Origin: Gloeocapsopsis dulcis
Lineage (GTDB): Bacteria > Cyanobacteriota > Cyanobacteriia > Cyanobacteriales > Chroococcidiopsidaceae
Reading direction: 5' to 3'
Assembly (NCBI RefSeq): GCF_032163395.1
Contig: NZ_CP119968.1
Span: forward strand, 1,659,501 to 1,723,500
Length of the DNA stretch: 64,000 nucleotides
Below are positions 18,159 through 27,706 of the stretch, piece after piece. Numbering within the stretch: position 1 is the first letter of the stretch; each line of letters begins with the position of its first letter. Under the pieces are notes generated by a model, which saw only the letters and a list, made by a program, of their open reading frames with translations, did not search any database and was not told the DNA's origin. A program made the translations under genes and the position numbers.

Positions 18159-19274
18159 ATGAAAATTGCTCTAGTCCATGATTACTTAACGCAAAAAGGA
18201 GGGGCAGAACGTGTTTTTGAACTGCTATGCAAGCGCTATCCTGATGCTGATATATTTACATCGTTGTATGATGCCAAAAATACAATTGATTTAGGAGAAC
18301 GGATCGTTTATACAACTGGTTTACAAAATATTCCAGGAGCAACGAAATATTTCCGATTAATGGCTCCACTCTACTTCCCAGCTTTTCGTACTTTAGATTT
18401 GCAAAACTACGATCTGATTATTAGTAGTAGTAGTAGCTTTGCTAAAGCCGTCCGTAAAAGAGTAGGAGCAAAGCATATTTGTTTTTGCCACAACATCACT
18501 CGGTTTTTATGGGATACAGGAACTTACCTACGAGAATATCGCGATTATCAGTATTTTTATCCTGTCCTTGAAAGAATCTTTCAAGCAATGCGCCAGGTAG
18601 ATTTGAAGTATTCTCAAGAACCAGACTACTATGTAGCAAATTCTCAGACAGTAGCGCAACGTATTCAAAAAACCTACTGCAAACCAGCCCTAGTAATTAA
18701 CTACCCAATTGATGTTAACCAGTTTCAGTTTTCTCAAGAAAAAGATGATTTTTATCTAGCGTCTGCTCGCTTAATCAGCTACAAGCGAATAGATATCATC
18801 GTTGAAGCGTTTAATTGGCTGGGATGGCCCTTAGTGATACTAGGTAATGGACCTGAAAGAGAACGTTTGGAGTCTAGAGCGTTAGAAAATATTAGGTTTC
18901 TAGGTCATGTCAGCGATCAGAAACGTGCTTTTATGATGTCAAAAGCTAAGGCTGTGATTGTTGCAGCATTAGAAGATTACGGGCTAGTTCCTATAGAAGC
19001 GAATACGAGCGGAACTCCTGTTATTGCCTATGGTGCTGGTGGAGTTCTCGATACCCAAATTCCAGGAGAAACAGGTGTATTTTTTCAGCGTCAAACTCCT
19101 GAAGCTTTACAAGCTGCGTTGCTCAAAGCAAAACAAATTCCTTGGGACTATTTAAAAATTCATAACCATGCAGTAAGTAATTTCTCAGAAGAAGTTTTCT
19201 TTGGCAAAGTGGAGCAGTTGATTGAGCAAGTTTTTAGCAGACCCGAACCATTAGTGACCTTATCAAATGTTTGA
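18159..19274 (+). CDS. Glycosyltransferase family 4
   Basis: A 371-residue GT-B fold glycosyltransferase, first gene of the exopolysaccharide run. The N-terminus MKIALVHDYLTQKGGAERV is the WbaZ/mannosyltransferase-like start. The C-terminal donor-binding domain has ASARLISYKRIDIIVEAF, LGNGPERE and EDYGLVPIEANTSGTPVIAYG, the E-x7-E motif that contacts the nucleotide sugar. It likely adds mannose or a similar sugar to a lipid-linked repeat unit at the inner membrane. Its stop overlaps a possible TTG start of the Wzc-like gene. The order GT4, Wzc-like, HepC, HepA resembles the Anabaena heterocyst polysaccharide island (from memory alr2832-alr2835). Confidence 0.85.
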   Translation: MKIALVHDYLTQKGGAERVFELLCKRYPDADIFTSLYDAKNTIDLGERIVYTTGLQNIPGATKYFRLMAPLYFPAFRTLDLQNYDLIISSSSSFAKAVRKRVGAKHICFCHNITRFLWDTGTYLREYRDYQYFYPVLERIFQAMRQVDLKYSQEPDYYVANSQTVAQRIQKTYCKPALVINYPIDVNQFQFSQEKDDFYLASARLISYKRIDIIVEAFNWLGWPLVILGNGPERERLESRALENIRFLGHVSDQKRAFMMSKAKAVIVAALEDYGLVPIEANTSGTPVIAYGAGGVLDTQIPGETGVFFQRQTPEALQAALLKAKQIPWDYLKIHNHAVSNFSEEVFFGKVEQLIEQVFSRPEPLVTLSNV

Positions 19275-19291
19275 TTTTACAGTTGGTGAGA

Positions 19292-21520
19292 ATGCCAATG
19301 AATAAAGAAAATTTAGCTATGAATGGGGAACAAGAGACGGGTTACGGTCAGCTTTTATTAGTTTTAATGCGTAGGCGTTTTCTGTTGCTGTCTGTATTTT
19401 TGAGCGTCCTTTCTGCTGCAACTATTCTCACATTAATGACAAAACCAACTTATAAAAGCTCAATGCAGCTTCTAGTTGAACCAAACTATCAAGGTAAATC
19501 AGAGCAAGGGCAAAGAAAAACAACAGAAAGTGATTTTACAGACTCTAATGTTGAGGTTGATATTGCAACACAAATTAATTTAATGAGCAGTTCAATACTA
19601 CTACAAAAAGCAGTTTATTTGTTGCAGCCTAAATACCCCGATATTGATATTCAAGAAATCAAAAAATCTTTAGTGCTAATACCAGTACAAGGGCAAGAGG
19701 GAACTGGTAAAAAAGTTAGAACAAAAATTGTTGAAGTTCTTTATACCGATAACGATCCAGTAAGAACTAATGATGTTCTCAGTGCAATGCAGCAAGTTTA
19801 TCAGGACTATAACTTAGAACAGCAAAAAATACGATTAGCAAAGGGGCTAACTTTTATTAATGAGCAATTGCCCCTAGTCCAAGATAGAGTAAACCAAGCT
19901 GAGAATGCCTTAGAACTGTTTCGCGAAAGTAACAACCTAATTGATCCGGAACTACAAGCGAAAGCACTCACAGATGCTTTAAATAATGTCAGGTTAGAAC
20001 AACAGACGAATAGAAATCAAATTCAACAAACTCAGTCTCGTTTAAATGATTTGCAACAGCAAATTGCCCGTTCTCCAAGAAATGCCCTCGTTTCCTCGCG
20101 TTTGAGCCAGTCTCAACGTTACCAAAACTTACTCAATGAAATTCAAAAGACCGAACTAGCTTTAGCACAGGAACGCCTACGCTACAACGACTCCTCTCCG
20201 CAGGTTGAGTTACTAATTGAGCAGCGTGAGAAACAGCACCAACTTGTGCAAGAAGAGATGCAAAGAGTTTTGGGAGAAGATGTTGCAGCTAGTGATGAAG
20301 ATACTACAACTGCAGGGCAACAGGGTCAACTCGATATAGATCTTGCAGGGAAACTAGTGGAAGCACAAACTAACTTAGCAAGTCTCCAAGCAAATGCACA
20401 GAGTTTAGCTAATGCCGAGCAACAATTGAGTGCAGAACTGCAACGATTTCCTGGCTTACTGGCACAGTACAATCGTCTTTTGCCCGAAGTAGCAGTTAAT
20501 CGAGATACACTCCAACAACTCATGACTGCACGCCAGGAGTTAGGTTTGCAACTTGCGAGGGGAGGTTTTGATTGGCAAGTTGTCGAACAACCAGATTTAG
20601 GCGAACAAATTAGTCCAAGCATTAAACGGAATATTTTGTTGGGAGTTGTTGTGGGACTAACCTTGGGGTGTTTTGCTGCTTTCATCCGTGAAGCAGTTGA
20701 TGATGCTGTTCATTCTTCGGATGAATTGAAAAAGCGAGTAGAGCTACCACTTTTAGGACTGATTCCAGAATTACCTCCAGCAAAACCGAGTGGCTCAATT
20801 ATTAACTTGTCGTTAGGTAAGGCGCAGCCACAAGGACTTTCAATGCTCTGTTGGCAATCATTTCGCGATGCACTCGACCTAATTTACAAAAATATTCGAC
20901 TACTTAACTCTGCTTTTCCAATTAAATCTTTAGTGATTACTTCAGCCCTTGCTGGTGAAGGTAAAACAACTTTAGCTTTAGGTTTAGCACTCACTGCGGC
21001 ACGCTTGCATCAAAAAGTGTTGCTAATTGATATTGATTTACGTCGTCCAAGTTTACACAAGCAATTAGCACTATCTAATGAACAAGGACTATCAACTTTA
21101 TTGACAGGCAACTCCCTATCTTGCCAAAGAAGCGTTCAACTTTTTGGCACACAAATTGATGTTTTAACTTCAGGTCCCACACCAGTCGATCCGGTGCAAC
21201 TTTTAAGTTCTCCAAAGATGAAAGAAATAATGCTTGCTTTTGAGAAAGAATATGATTTAGTGTTACTCGATGCGCCCCCTGCACTTGGTACTGTAGATGC
21301 AATCCAAGCGGCATCGTTTTGTAGTGGTGCGGTTTTGGTGGGGCGTATTGGTCGGGTAACGCGTACGGAAATTACCCAAGCTGCAGAGACGTTGAGTCGC
21401 ACGAATGTTTTTGGAGTGATTGCTAATGCAGCCAATAGTCCTTGGTACAGCGGTGGTTACACTGAACAACGGCATAGCCCGTCTTTACCGCTGCGCGGAG
21501 TTATGAATTATGAGTCGTAA
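19292..21520 (+). CDS. Wzc-like polysaccharide co-polymerase with tyrosine kinase domain
   Basis: An inner-membrane chain-length regulator of about 742 residues. The N-terminus has a Wzz domain with a transmembrane helix (about 30-50), a periplasmic coiled-coil region (about 180-400) and a second transmembrane helix near 455. The cytoplasmic part is a bacterial tyrosine kinase with Walker A ALAGEGKTTLALGLA, Walker A' LLIDIDLRRP and Walker B LVLLDAPPALG. It controls polymerisation and export with the Wzy- and HepA-like proteins. Few tyrosines follow the kinase, and the last residues (GVMNYES) are encoded by repeat-like DNA, so the autophosphorylation tail may have changed. The ATG at 19292 follows a GGTGAG ribosome site; 19298 is also possible. 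Confidence 0.88.
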   Translation: MPMNKENLAMNGEQETGYGQLLLVLMRRRFLLLSVFLSVLSAATILTLMTKPTYKSSMQLLVEPNYQGKSEQGQRKTTESDFTDSNVEVDIATQINLMSSSILLQKAVYLLQPKYPDIDIQEIKKSLVLIPVQGQEGTGKKVRTKIVEVLYTDNDPVRTNDVLSAMQQVYQDYNLEQQKIRLAKGLTFINEQLPLVQDRVNQAENALELFRESNNLIDPELQAKALTDALNNVRLEQQTNRNQIQQTQSRLNDLQQQIARSPRNALVSSRLSQSQRYQNLLNEIQKTELALAQERLRYNDSSPQVELLIEQREKQHQLVQEEMQRVLGEDVAASDEDTTTAGQQGQLDIDLAGKLVEAQTNLASLQANAQSLANAEQQLSAELQRFPGLLAQYNRLLPEVAVNRDTLQQLMTARQELGLQLARGGFDWQVVEQPDLGEQISPSIKRNILLGVVVGLTLGCFAAFIREAVDDAVHSSDELKKRVELPLLGLIPELPPAKPSGSIINLSLGKAQPQGLSMLCWQSFRDALDLIYKNIRLLNSAFPIKSLVITSALAGEGKTTLALGLALTAARLHQKVLLIDIDLRRPSLHKQLALSNEQGLSTLLTGNSLSCQRSVQLFGTQIDVLTSGPTPVDPVQLLSSPKMKEIMLAFEKEYDLVLLDAPPALGTVDAIQAASFCSGAVLVGRIGRVTRTEITQAAETLSRTNVFGVIANAANSPWYSGGYTEQRHSPSLPLRGVMNYES

Positions 21521-21549
21521 AGTGTTGAGTTGAAGAGAGTTATGAGTTC

Positions 21550-21616
21550 TCAGTTTTGAGTTTTGAGTTAAGAAACTCTTCAATTCAAAACTCAAAATTC
21601 AAAATTCAAAACTCAA
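21550..21616. repeat. Short AAAACTC/GAGTTTT repeats forming an inverted array
   Basis: Two GAGTTTT-type units are followed by several TCAAAACTCAAAATT-type units in reverse orientation, so the transcript could fold into an AT-rich hairpin. Similar units occur near 54001-54018. It separates the Wzc-like gene from hepC. Confidence 0.65.
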
Positions 21617-21659
21617 TCATTCCTGTCAAACATTAATTACTAAATTGAGGTAAACCCAG

Positions 21660-22586
21660 ATGAGTAGCAGTAATGCGATCGCAATAAAACCAGATTTTTC
21701 TATTCAACCAAACCAACCAGAAAATTACTTATCTTCGTGCAATCTAATTTGGCGACAACAAAAACTCTTAGTAAACCTGTTTACCCACTTTAAGCAACCA
21801 TATATGTCGTCGTTGGATAGTCAGCAACGCCTGGTCGAGTGTTTGCGCCGCTCTCCGATACAATTAATTCGCCTCGATTCTGATATGAGTGAAACGCAGA
21901 TTAGGTTATGGGCAGATGCTAGTCACCAAGCCAATAAATCAGTTTATCTCAGACTACCTACTGCAGAAGTTGTAGCCAAAAAACGCCGCTCATTCAATTG
22001 GTTTCTCAAACGCTTAAGTGACTGGGTCGCAGCTTTGGGATTACTAATGTTGCTGATGCCATTAATGATGATGTTATCACTACTAATTTATGTTTCCTCT
22101 CCAGGTCCCATTTTCTTTCAGCAATGGCGTGTTGGCGAACGAGGTAAGTTATTCCGAATTTATAAGTTCCGTACCATGGTAGTTGATGCAGAAAAACTAC
22201 ATCATCAAGTCATGGCTAACCAAAATGGCTTGCACAAGCTTGAAAACGATCCTCGACTGACATCAGTAGGCGTATGGATGAGAAAATATAGCCTCGACGA
22301 GCTACCGCAATTATTTAATGTGTTACGTGGTGAAATGAGTTTAGTAGGACCGCGTCCTTGGGCTTTGTATGATGCAATTCGAGTAAGTGCAGAAGGCAAA
22401 AAACGGTTGAATGCACTTCCGGGAATTACTGGGGCTTGGCAAGTACAAGCGAGATCGACTTTGCTCGATATCAATGCAGTGAATAGTCTAGATTTAGACT
22501 ACTTGCATAACTGGTCTTTAGCTAAAGATCTAAAAATCTTGCTACAAACTTTTCCCAAAGTATTATCTGGCTTTGGTGCGTTTTAG
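21660..22586 (+). CDS. hepC: HepC-like sugar transferase (polyprenyl-phosphate glycosyl-1-phosphate transferase)
   Basis: This enzyme starts a polysaccharide repeat unit by moving a sugar phosphate to undecaprenyl phosphate. A soluble N-terminal region of about 110 residues precedes one transmembrane helix (about 125-145) and the catalytic domain with SSPGPIFFQQWRVGERGK, YKFRTM, DELPQLFNVLRGEMSLVGP and the closing GITGAWQVQAR. The N-terminal segment (VECLRRSPIQLIRLDSDMS and VYLRLP) is like HepC of heterocystous cyanobacteria, and the next gene is a HepA-like transporter, the same pairing as in Anabaena. The heterocyst role is known for HepC there; in this organism it may instead build a sheath, cyst or akinete coat. 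Confidence 0.75.
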   Translation: MSSSNAIAIKPDFSIQPNQPENYLSSCNLIWRQQKLLVNLFTHFKQPYMSSLDSQQRLVECLRRSPIQLIRLDSDMSETQIRLWADASHQANKSVYLRLPTAEVVAKKRRSFNWFLKRLSDWVAALGLLMLLMPLMMMLSLLIYVSSPGPIFFQQWRVGERGKLFRIYKFRTMVVDAEKLHHQVMANQNGLHKLENDPRLTSVGVWMRKYSLDELPQLFNVLRGEMSLVGPRPWALYDAIRVSAEGKKRLNALPGITGAWQVQARSTLLDINAVNSLDLDYLHNWSLAKDLKILLQTFPKVLSGFGAF

Positions 22587-22654
22587 TTTACTACTTTTAC
22601 CCATTACCAACTCCTCACAATATTTTGGTCATTCAACCAAAGTTGATATAACTT

Positions 22655-24514
22655 ATGCGTTGCAAATTTCCACCTTTTATCCGAAACTTGTTTAAAAGTA
22701 CAAGCTTTTGGCAAGAAAACTACCTTATCTTACGCGAGCTGCAGTATTTCCCTGTAACTGTCGTTTTAGCAATTGTATTTGCTCTGTTAGCAGCAGCTTT
22801 TGAGGGCTTTGGAATCGGATTTTTGCTTGCGTTCCTACAAAGTTTGGTAGATCCAAGTGGTACACCATTTCAAACAGGGATTCGTTGGTTTGATGTTTGG
22901 GTTTTGGGCATCAACACTTCTGAACTTAGTCGTTTGTATCGAATTTCTGCACTAATTTTAACTGCAACTTGGATTCGGGCAGTATTTAATTACCTAACCC
23001 AGGTTTATACGGAGGTTGTTCAAAGTAAGTTAGTAGCTCGACTCCGCCAGAAAATTTTTGAGCAATTACAATCAGTCAGTTTGAAGTATTTCAATTCAAC
23101 TAATTCCGGAGAGTTAATTAATAGCATTACAGGCGAAATTAAGAGCCTCAAACAAGCTTTCGCTCTAGCAGCATTTAATATCACTAAAGGTCTAACATTA
23201 GGGGTTTATACGCTCATTTTGTTTCGGATATCTTGGGTACTGACAGTTATTGCGGTTCTTCTATTCAGTTTGTTGGCGGTAGGACTTTCGACCCTCAGCA
23301 AGCGAGTGCGCGAAGCAAGTTTTGCCGTATCGAAAGCGAATGGAGCATTTACTGCGATCGCTGTTGAGTTGATCAATGGTATTCGTACAGTACAAGCGTT
23401 TGCAACCCAAGACGTTGAGCGTAGACGCTTCTATCAAGCAAGCGATCGCGTTGAGAAAGCCACAATTGACTCGGTTATGGGGTTAGCAATTGTGAGACCT
23501 GTTGCCGAGGGTGCTGCTACAACAGTTCTTGTATTTATGATCATTGTAGCGGTTAGTGTATTTGTTGCTAATGGCACACTAGAGGTTGCTTCGCTACTCA
23601 CCTTTTTATTCGTTTTGTTCCGCTTAGTCCCTGCAATTCATGAAATCAACGGCAATAGTGCGCGCTTGAATAGTTTTCGCGGTTCGATCGAGAATATTAG
23701 TCAAGTTCTCAGAACTGACGATAAACCTTATCTACTCAACGGTACAAAACAATTTTCAGGATTGCAGAAAGCGATTGAATTTGTATCAGTAGATTTTGGC
23801 TATGACCGCGATTATTTAGTGTTAAACAATGTCACATTGACAATTAAGCAAGGACAAACAACTGCCTTGGTTGGCGCTTCTGGGGCAGGCAAATCGACGC
23901 TTGTAGATTTGATTCCACGCTTTTACGATCCAATACAAGGCCAAATTTTGATTGATGGAGTTAATTTACAAAAGTTTGATATCAATTCAGTACGGCGAAA
24001 AATGGCAGTTGTTAGCCAAGACACTTTTATTTTCAACACTTCAGTACGTAACAACATTGCTTACGGTTCAGAAGCAGATGAAGACGCCATTTGGGAAGCA
24101 GCGAAACTAGCGAATGCATTGGAATTTATTCAACAAATGCCTGAAGGCTTGGATACCCAGCTAGGAGATCGCGGCGTGCGATTATCTGGAGGACAACGTC
24201 AGCGCATTGCGATCGCGCGGGCTTTACTTCGCAATCCTGATATTTTAATTCTCGATGAAGCAACTAGCGCTTTAGATTCAGTCTCCGAACGGCTGATTCA
24301 AGAGTCATTAGAAAAACTTTCTGTTGGGCGAACAGTCATTGCGATCGCACATCGTTTATCTACCATTATTCGTGCCGATAAAGTAGTGGTGCTTGAACAA
24401 GGGCGCATTGTTGAGCAAGGAAAATACAAAGAGTTATTAGAACAGCGTGGCAAGCTTTGGCATTATCATCAAATACAGCATGAATCGAATAGATTAGAGC
24501 TGAAAAGCTCCTAA
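22655..24514 (+). CDS. hepA: HepA-like ABC transporter for envelope polysaccharide
   Basis: A fused permease-ATPase of 619 residues. Six transmembrane helices lie at about 30-330 and include the FEGFGIGFLLAFLQSL segment typical of HepA. The ATPase has Walker A GASGAGKST near 410, the Q-loop VSQDT, signature LSGGQRQRIAIA, Walker B ILILDEATSAL and H-loop IAHRLST. In Anabaena hepA is required for the heterocyst envelope polysaccharide layer and probably exports lipid-linked oligosaccharide. It follows hepC by 68 bases. Only family and order support the name; the substrate is inferred. Confidence 0.78.
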   Translation: MRCKFPPFIRNLFKSTSFWQENYLILRELQYFPVTVVLAIVFALLAAAFEGFGIGFLLAFLQSLVDPSGTPFQTGIRWFDVWVLGINTSELSRLYRISALILTATWIRAVFNYLTQVYTEVVQSKLVARLRQKIFEQLQSVSLKYFNSTNSGELINSITGEIKSLKQAFALAAFNITKGLTLGVYTLILFRISWVLTVIAVLLFSLLAVGLSTLSKRVREASFAVSKANGAFTAIAVELINGIRTVQAFATQDVERRRFYQASDRVEKATIDSVMGLAIVRPVAEGAATTVLVFMIIVAVSVFVANGTLEVASLLTFLFVLFRLVPAIHEINGNSARLNSFRGSIENISQVLRTDDKPYLLNGTKQFSGLQKAIEFVSVDFGYDRDYLVLNNVTLTIKQGQTTALVGASGAGKSTLVDLIPRFYDPIQGQILIDGVNLQKFDINSVRRKMAVVSQDTFIFNTSVRNNIAYGSEADEDAIWEAAKLANALEFIQQMPEGLDTQLGDRGVRLSGGQRQRIAIARALLRNPDILILDEATSALDSVSERLIQESLEKLSVGRTVIAIAHRLSTIIRADKVVVLEQGRIVEQGKYKELLEQRGKLWHYHQIQHESNRLELKSS

Positions 24515-24562
24515 AAATTTATACTCAATGAACGAAATCTATATTGATTTAAAGGAAATATT

Positions 24563-25300
24563 ATGAGTTTGAAACCATACACTACGAAAATCAAAAATCA
24601 ACTCAACCAAGTTGAAGAACAATTAACAAGAATATATTATTTTTTTGGCTCAGACAAACAATGTCCTATTTGCCAATGGACTGGTCACTCATTTATTACG
24701 AAAGTTTATCCAGAAAAAACAGCAGCAAGGGAAACCTGCCCCCAGTGCGGTTCTTGTCAGCGTCATCGTCTAGCTTACTATTTACTTTTTGAAAAACTTG
24801 GAGCTGCTTATACAGTACTTCATGTTGCACCAGAGAAAGCCATAGAAAAGTGGCTCCGCTCACTTTCAAAATATTATTTAAGCATTGATTTTTTCAACTC
24901 GGCAATGCAAAAAATGGATCTGACAAAATTAGATTTGAAAGATTCATCGTTTGATTTAGTTTGGTGTTCTCATGTATTAGAACATATACCTAATGATTTA
25001 ATAGCAATGTCAGAGATACATCGAGTACTAAAATCAGGTGGAAAAGCTATTATTCAAGTCCCAATCTATGGAAGTAGTACTTATGAAAATTTTTCAATAA
25101 CATCTCCTGAAGAACGCCTTAAGCACTTTAAGCAAAAAGATCATGTTCGTCTGTACGGACTAGACATTATTGAACGTCTTGAAAGCGTAGGTTTTAACAT
25201 TCAATTATTGGATACTTCTAAGCTACCTCCCGAAGATATGAAGCGTTATGCACTTGATTATCCTTCTACGAGAGAAATATTTGTTTGTAGTAAAAGTTAA
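24563..25300 (+). CDS. SAM-dependent methyltransferase with N-terminal zinc ribbon
   Basis: A 245-residue class I methyltransferase. An N-terminal zinc ribbon is formed by CPICQW and, 30 residues on, CPQCGSC (about 33-72). The methyltransferase core has VLHVAPEKAIEKWL (motif I region, without the usual G-x-G-x-G), SFDLVWCSHVLEHIPND and IHRVLKSGGKAIIQVPI. It probably methylates a sugar or the chain end of the polysaccharide, a common decoration in cyanobacterial sheaths; the acceptor is unknown. An ATG after AAGGAAA gives a good start. Confidence 0.75.
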   Translation: MSLKPYTTKIKNQLNQVEEQLTRIYYFFGSDKQCPICQWTGHSFITKVYPEKTAARETCPQCGSCQRHRLAYYLLFEKLGAAYTVLHVAPEKAIEKWLRSLSKYYLSIDFFNSAMQKMDLTKLDLKDSSFDLVWCSHVLEHIPNDLIAMSEIHRVLKSGGKAIIQVPIYGSSTYENFSITSPEERLKHFKQKDHVRLYGLDIIERLESVGFNIQLLDTSKLPPEDMKRYALDYPSTREIFVCSKS

Positions 25301-25369
25301 AAGAGTGTTAGAGATCTAAATCTAGCCTAAGAAGAAAAGAGAAGCAAAAAAATACTCTTCTATAAAAAT

Positions 25370-26479
25370 ATGGTCAGCGTCACTAAACGTGTAATTAAAT
25401 CTAATGTTCCTGAAGTTGGAATCATCAAGTTAAAACAACTTTATAATTTTCTTATTAGGTTAGTTTTAAAATTTCGCAGCTTTTCTGATGAACTAGTATT
25501 ACGATTTTGCGTTCGCTCTCCATTACTGAGTTCACTTTACTATGCGTTGACTTCATCTGCATTCCGAAGAGAACATCATGGTGTTATCTATGGCAGGTTG
25601 AAGTATGCCGAAAATTTAAAGCTAGCGCAAGGTAGTAGTTATTTACTTAGACGTAATATTCACCGTCTCGAAAAGGGTTTGATTATGAAACCCAGACGAG
25701 ATATTTTCGCGACGGATTACATTGAAGAAACCGTCGAAAGCTATAAGAATTTAGTGCTATCAAGAAACCGGAATGCTGTTAATAGCGAATTGCAGTGGGC
25801 GCATGATGTTTTGCAGCAGTATTTTAGCGTTGTTGCCTCTGAACCTACGATTGACCAAGCTAAAGAAAAATTCTTGCGTCTTGAGCCACTCTGTAGCAAT
25901 AACCCTTGTGTCCCTTATCAACGAAACTTAAGCAATCCATCCGCTGTAAGCTACAACCAGTTTCTAGAATTATGCCATCGACGTCGTTCTGTGCGCTGGT
26001 ATTTACCAAAGCCAGTGCCTGAAAATTTACTCGATCAGGCGATCGCAGCAGCAAATCTCTCACCTAGCGCCTGCAATCGTCAACCCTTTGAATTTAGGAT
26101 CTTTGACGAACCCGCACTTGTACAAAAAGTTGCCTCAATACCTATGGGTACTAAAGGCTTTAATCATAACTTTCCGGTAATCGTGGTTGTAGTTGGTAAA
26201 TTAAGGGCGTACTTTAGTGAGCGCGATCGCCATGTCATCTACATTGATGGTGCGCTTGCATCTATGTCGTTCATGTATGCCTTAGAAACCTTGGGGTTAA
26301 GTTCATGTCCTATCAACTGGCCAGATATGGAACCTCAAGAAAGCCAAATGGCAAAGCTACTCAATTTGGAACCTGATGAACGTGCAATTATGTTAATTTC
26401 TGTCGGTTATCCCGATCCCGATGGTATGGTTCCTTATTCACAGAAAAAACCTTTAAACCAAATTCGGAGATACAACTAG
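25370..26479 (+). CDS. Nitroreductase-family protein with N-terminal extension
   Basis: A 369-residue protein. The C-terminal half (about 200-365) is a flavin nitroreductase domain: RRRSVRWYLPKPVPENLL, SPSACNRQPFEFRI and the distal GYPDPDG. The N-terminal 150 residues are unlike ordinary nitroreductases and include RRNIHRLEKGLIMKPRR, which I recall from nitroreductases in polysaccharide clusters. The function there is unknown; reduction of a sugar-nucleotide or pyruvylated intermediate is possible. Its stop lies two bases before the pyruvyltransferase start, so the two are translated together and may work on the same substrate. Confidence 0.75.
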   Translation: MVSVTKRVIKSNVPEVGIIKLKQLYNFLIRLVLKFRSFSDELVLRFCVRSPLLSSLYYALTSSAFRREHHGVIYGRLKYAENLKLAQGSSYLLRRNIHRLEKGLIMKPRRDIFATDYIEETVESYKNLVLSRNRNAVNSELQWAHDVLQQYFSVVASEPTIDQAKEKFLRLEPLCSNNPCVPYQRNLSNPSAVSYNQFLELCHRRRSVRWYLPKPVPENLLDQAIAAANLSPSACNRQPFEFRIFDEPALVQKVASIPMGTKGFNHNFPVIVVVVGKLRAYFSERDRHVIYIDGALASMSFMYALETLGLSSCPINWPDMEPQESQMAKLLNLEPDERAIMLISVGYPDPDGMVPYSQKKPLNQIRRYN

Positions 26480-26481
26480 CC

Positions 26482-27660
26482 ATGAACTTTTCTATCTATG
26501 GTGTTAACTTTTTCAATAAAGGGGCTGAGTTAATGTTGCATGCTGTTAAACAGCAAATACATCAGTGGGATAGAAACAACACTCTGTCTGCACATTTGAA
26601 AATTGGTAGCTTTGAAAAGAGAAGGCAAGCTGGTATCAATCATCTTGCTTGGGCTTCTTGGCGAGATAGAAAAAGCTACGAGGGTTCAATTGCTAATTTT
26701 ACTGCAAGTTTGGTTCCAAAAAGTATTCGTAAAAAGTATGCTATTACGTTGGAATCAGAAATTGACGTGATACTAGATGCTTCTGGTTTTGCCTTCAGCG
26801 ATCAATGGGGTTCTGCTAAGGCTGAAAGGACAGCAGAAGTTTGCTCACAATGGAAAAAACAAGGTAAGAAAATAATTCTTTTACCTCAAGCTTTTGGTCC
26901 ATTTACTAGCGAAAGTATAAAGGGAGCAATGATTAAAATTATCAATAATGTAGATTTAATCTTTGCTAGAGACGAATTATCTTATGAATATTTACATGAG
27001 TTAGCAGTTCCCCTGGAAAATGTGAAAATTGCTCCAGATTTCACTAATTTAGTGAGAGGAGTGGAACCAGAATACATAGAAGATTTAACTGATAGACCAT
27101 GCATAATTCCAAACAATCGAATGATGGATAAAACTTCGTCTGCAGTGAGTAATCAATATTTATCTTTCTTGGTTGCGAGTATTAAGCACTTGTTAGAGCA
27201 AGGTCTTGAGCCATTCATACTAATACATGAAGCAAACGATTTTGCGTTAGCTAAACAGTTACAATCTCAAGTTAGCCCAACAGTCTCTTTAGTTCAAGAA
27301 GAAAATCCATTGCATTTAAAATATATATTAGGTAAATGTCACCTAGTTATTAGCTCACGCTTTCACGGTTTAATTAGTGCACTTTCGCAAGGCACACCTT
27401 GCTTAGGAACAGGATGGAGTCACAAATATCAAATGCTTTTCAAAAGCTACGATTGTTTGGAGGTACTGGTCAATTTTGAAGATAGTCTTGAGGAAAATTT
27501 AAGTAAGCTTGATTTAATTATACATCAACCTACAAGAGCAAAAATAATTGAATCGATAGAGCATGCAGCTAATCACCAAAAAGAACTGAGTCAAAAAATG
27601 TGGGTTGAAGTTAAACAATTAATAGATTGTAAAGATCGTCAGTACAACCTCAAAGCATAA
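26482..27660 (+). CDS. Polysaccharide pyruvyl transferase family protein
   Basis: A 392-residue pyruvyltransferase-like protein (CsaB/WcaK family), which adds a pyruvate ketal from phosphoenolpyruvate to a sugar and so gives the polymer negative charge. The start MNFSIYGVNFFNKGAELML is the family signature (G-x-x-N-x-GAE), and later elements are ILLPQAFGPF, FARDELSYEYL and SSRFHGLISALSQGTPC with the conserved RFH near 292. It follows the nitroreductase with a two-base gap. The sugar acceptor is unknown. Confidence 0.85.
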   Translation: MNFSIYGVNFFNKGAELMLHAVKQQIHQWDRNNTLSAHLKIGSFEKRRQAGINHLAWASWRDRKSYEGSIANFTASLVPKSIRKKYAITLESEIDVILDASGFAFSDQWGSAKAERTAEVCSQWKKQGKKIILLPQAFGPFTSESIKGAMIKIINNVDLIFARDELSYEYLHELAVPLENVKIAPDFTNLVRGVEPEYIEDLTDRPCIIPNNRMMDKTSSAVSNQYLSFLVASIKHLLEQGLEPFILIHEANDFALAKQLQSQVSPTVSLVQEENPLHLKYILGKCHLVISSRFHGLISALSQGTPCLGTGWSHKYQMLFKSYDCLEVLVNFEDSLEENLSKLDLIIHQPTRAKIIESIEHAANHQKELSQKMWVEVKQLIDCKDRQYNLKA

Positions 27661-27706
27661 AATTTTGAACATTTTTTAGGAAAATTCTCATACAAATTAA
27701 ACTGAA

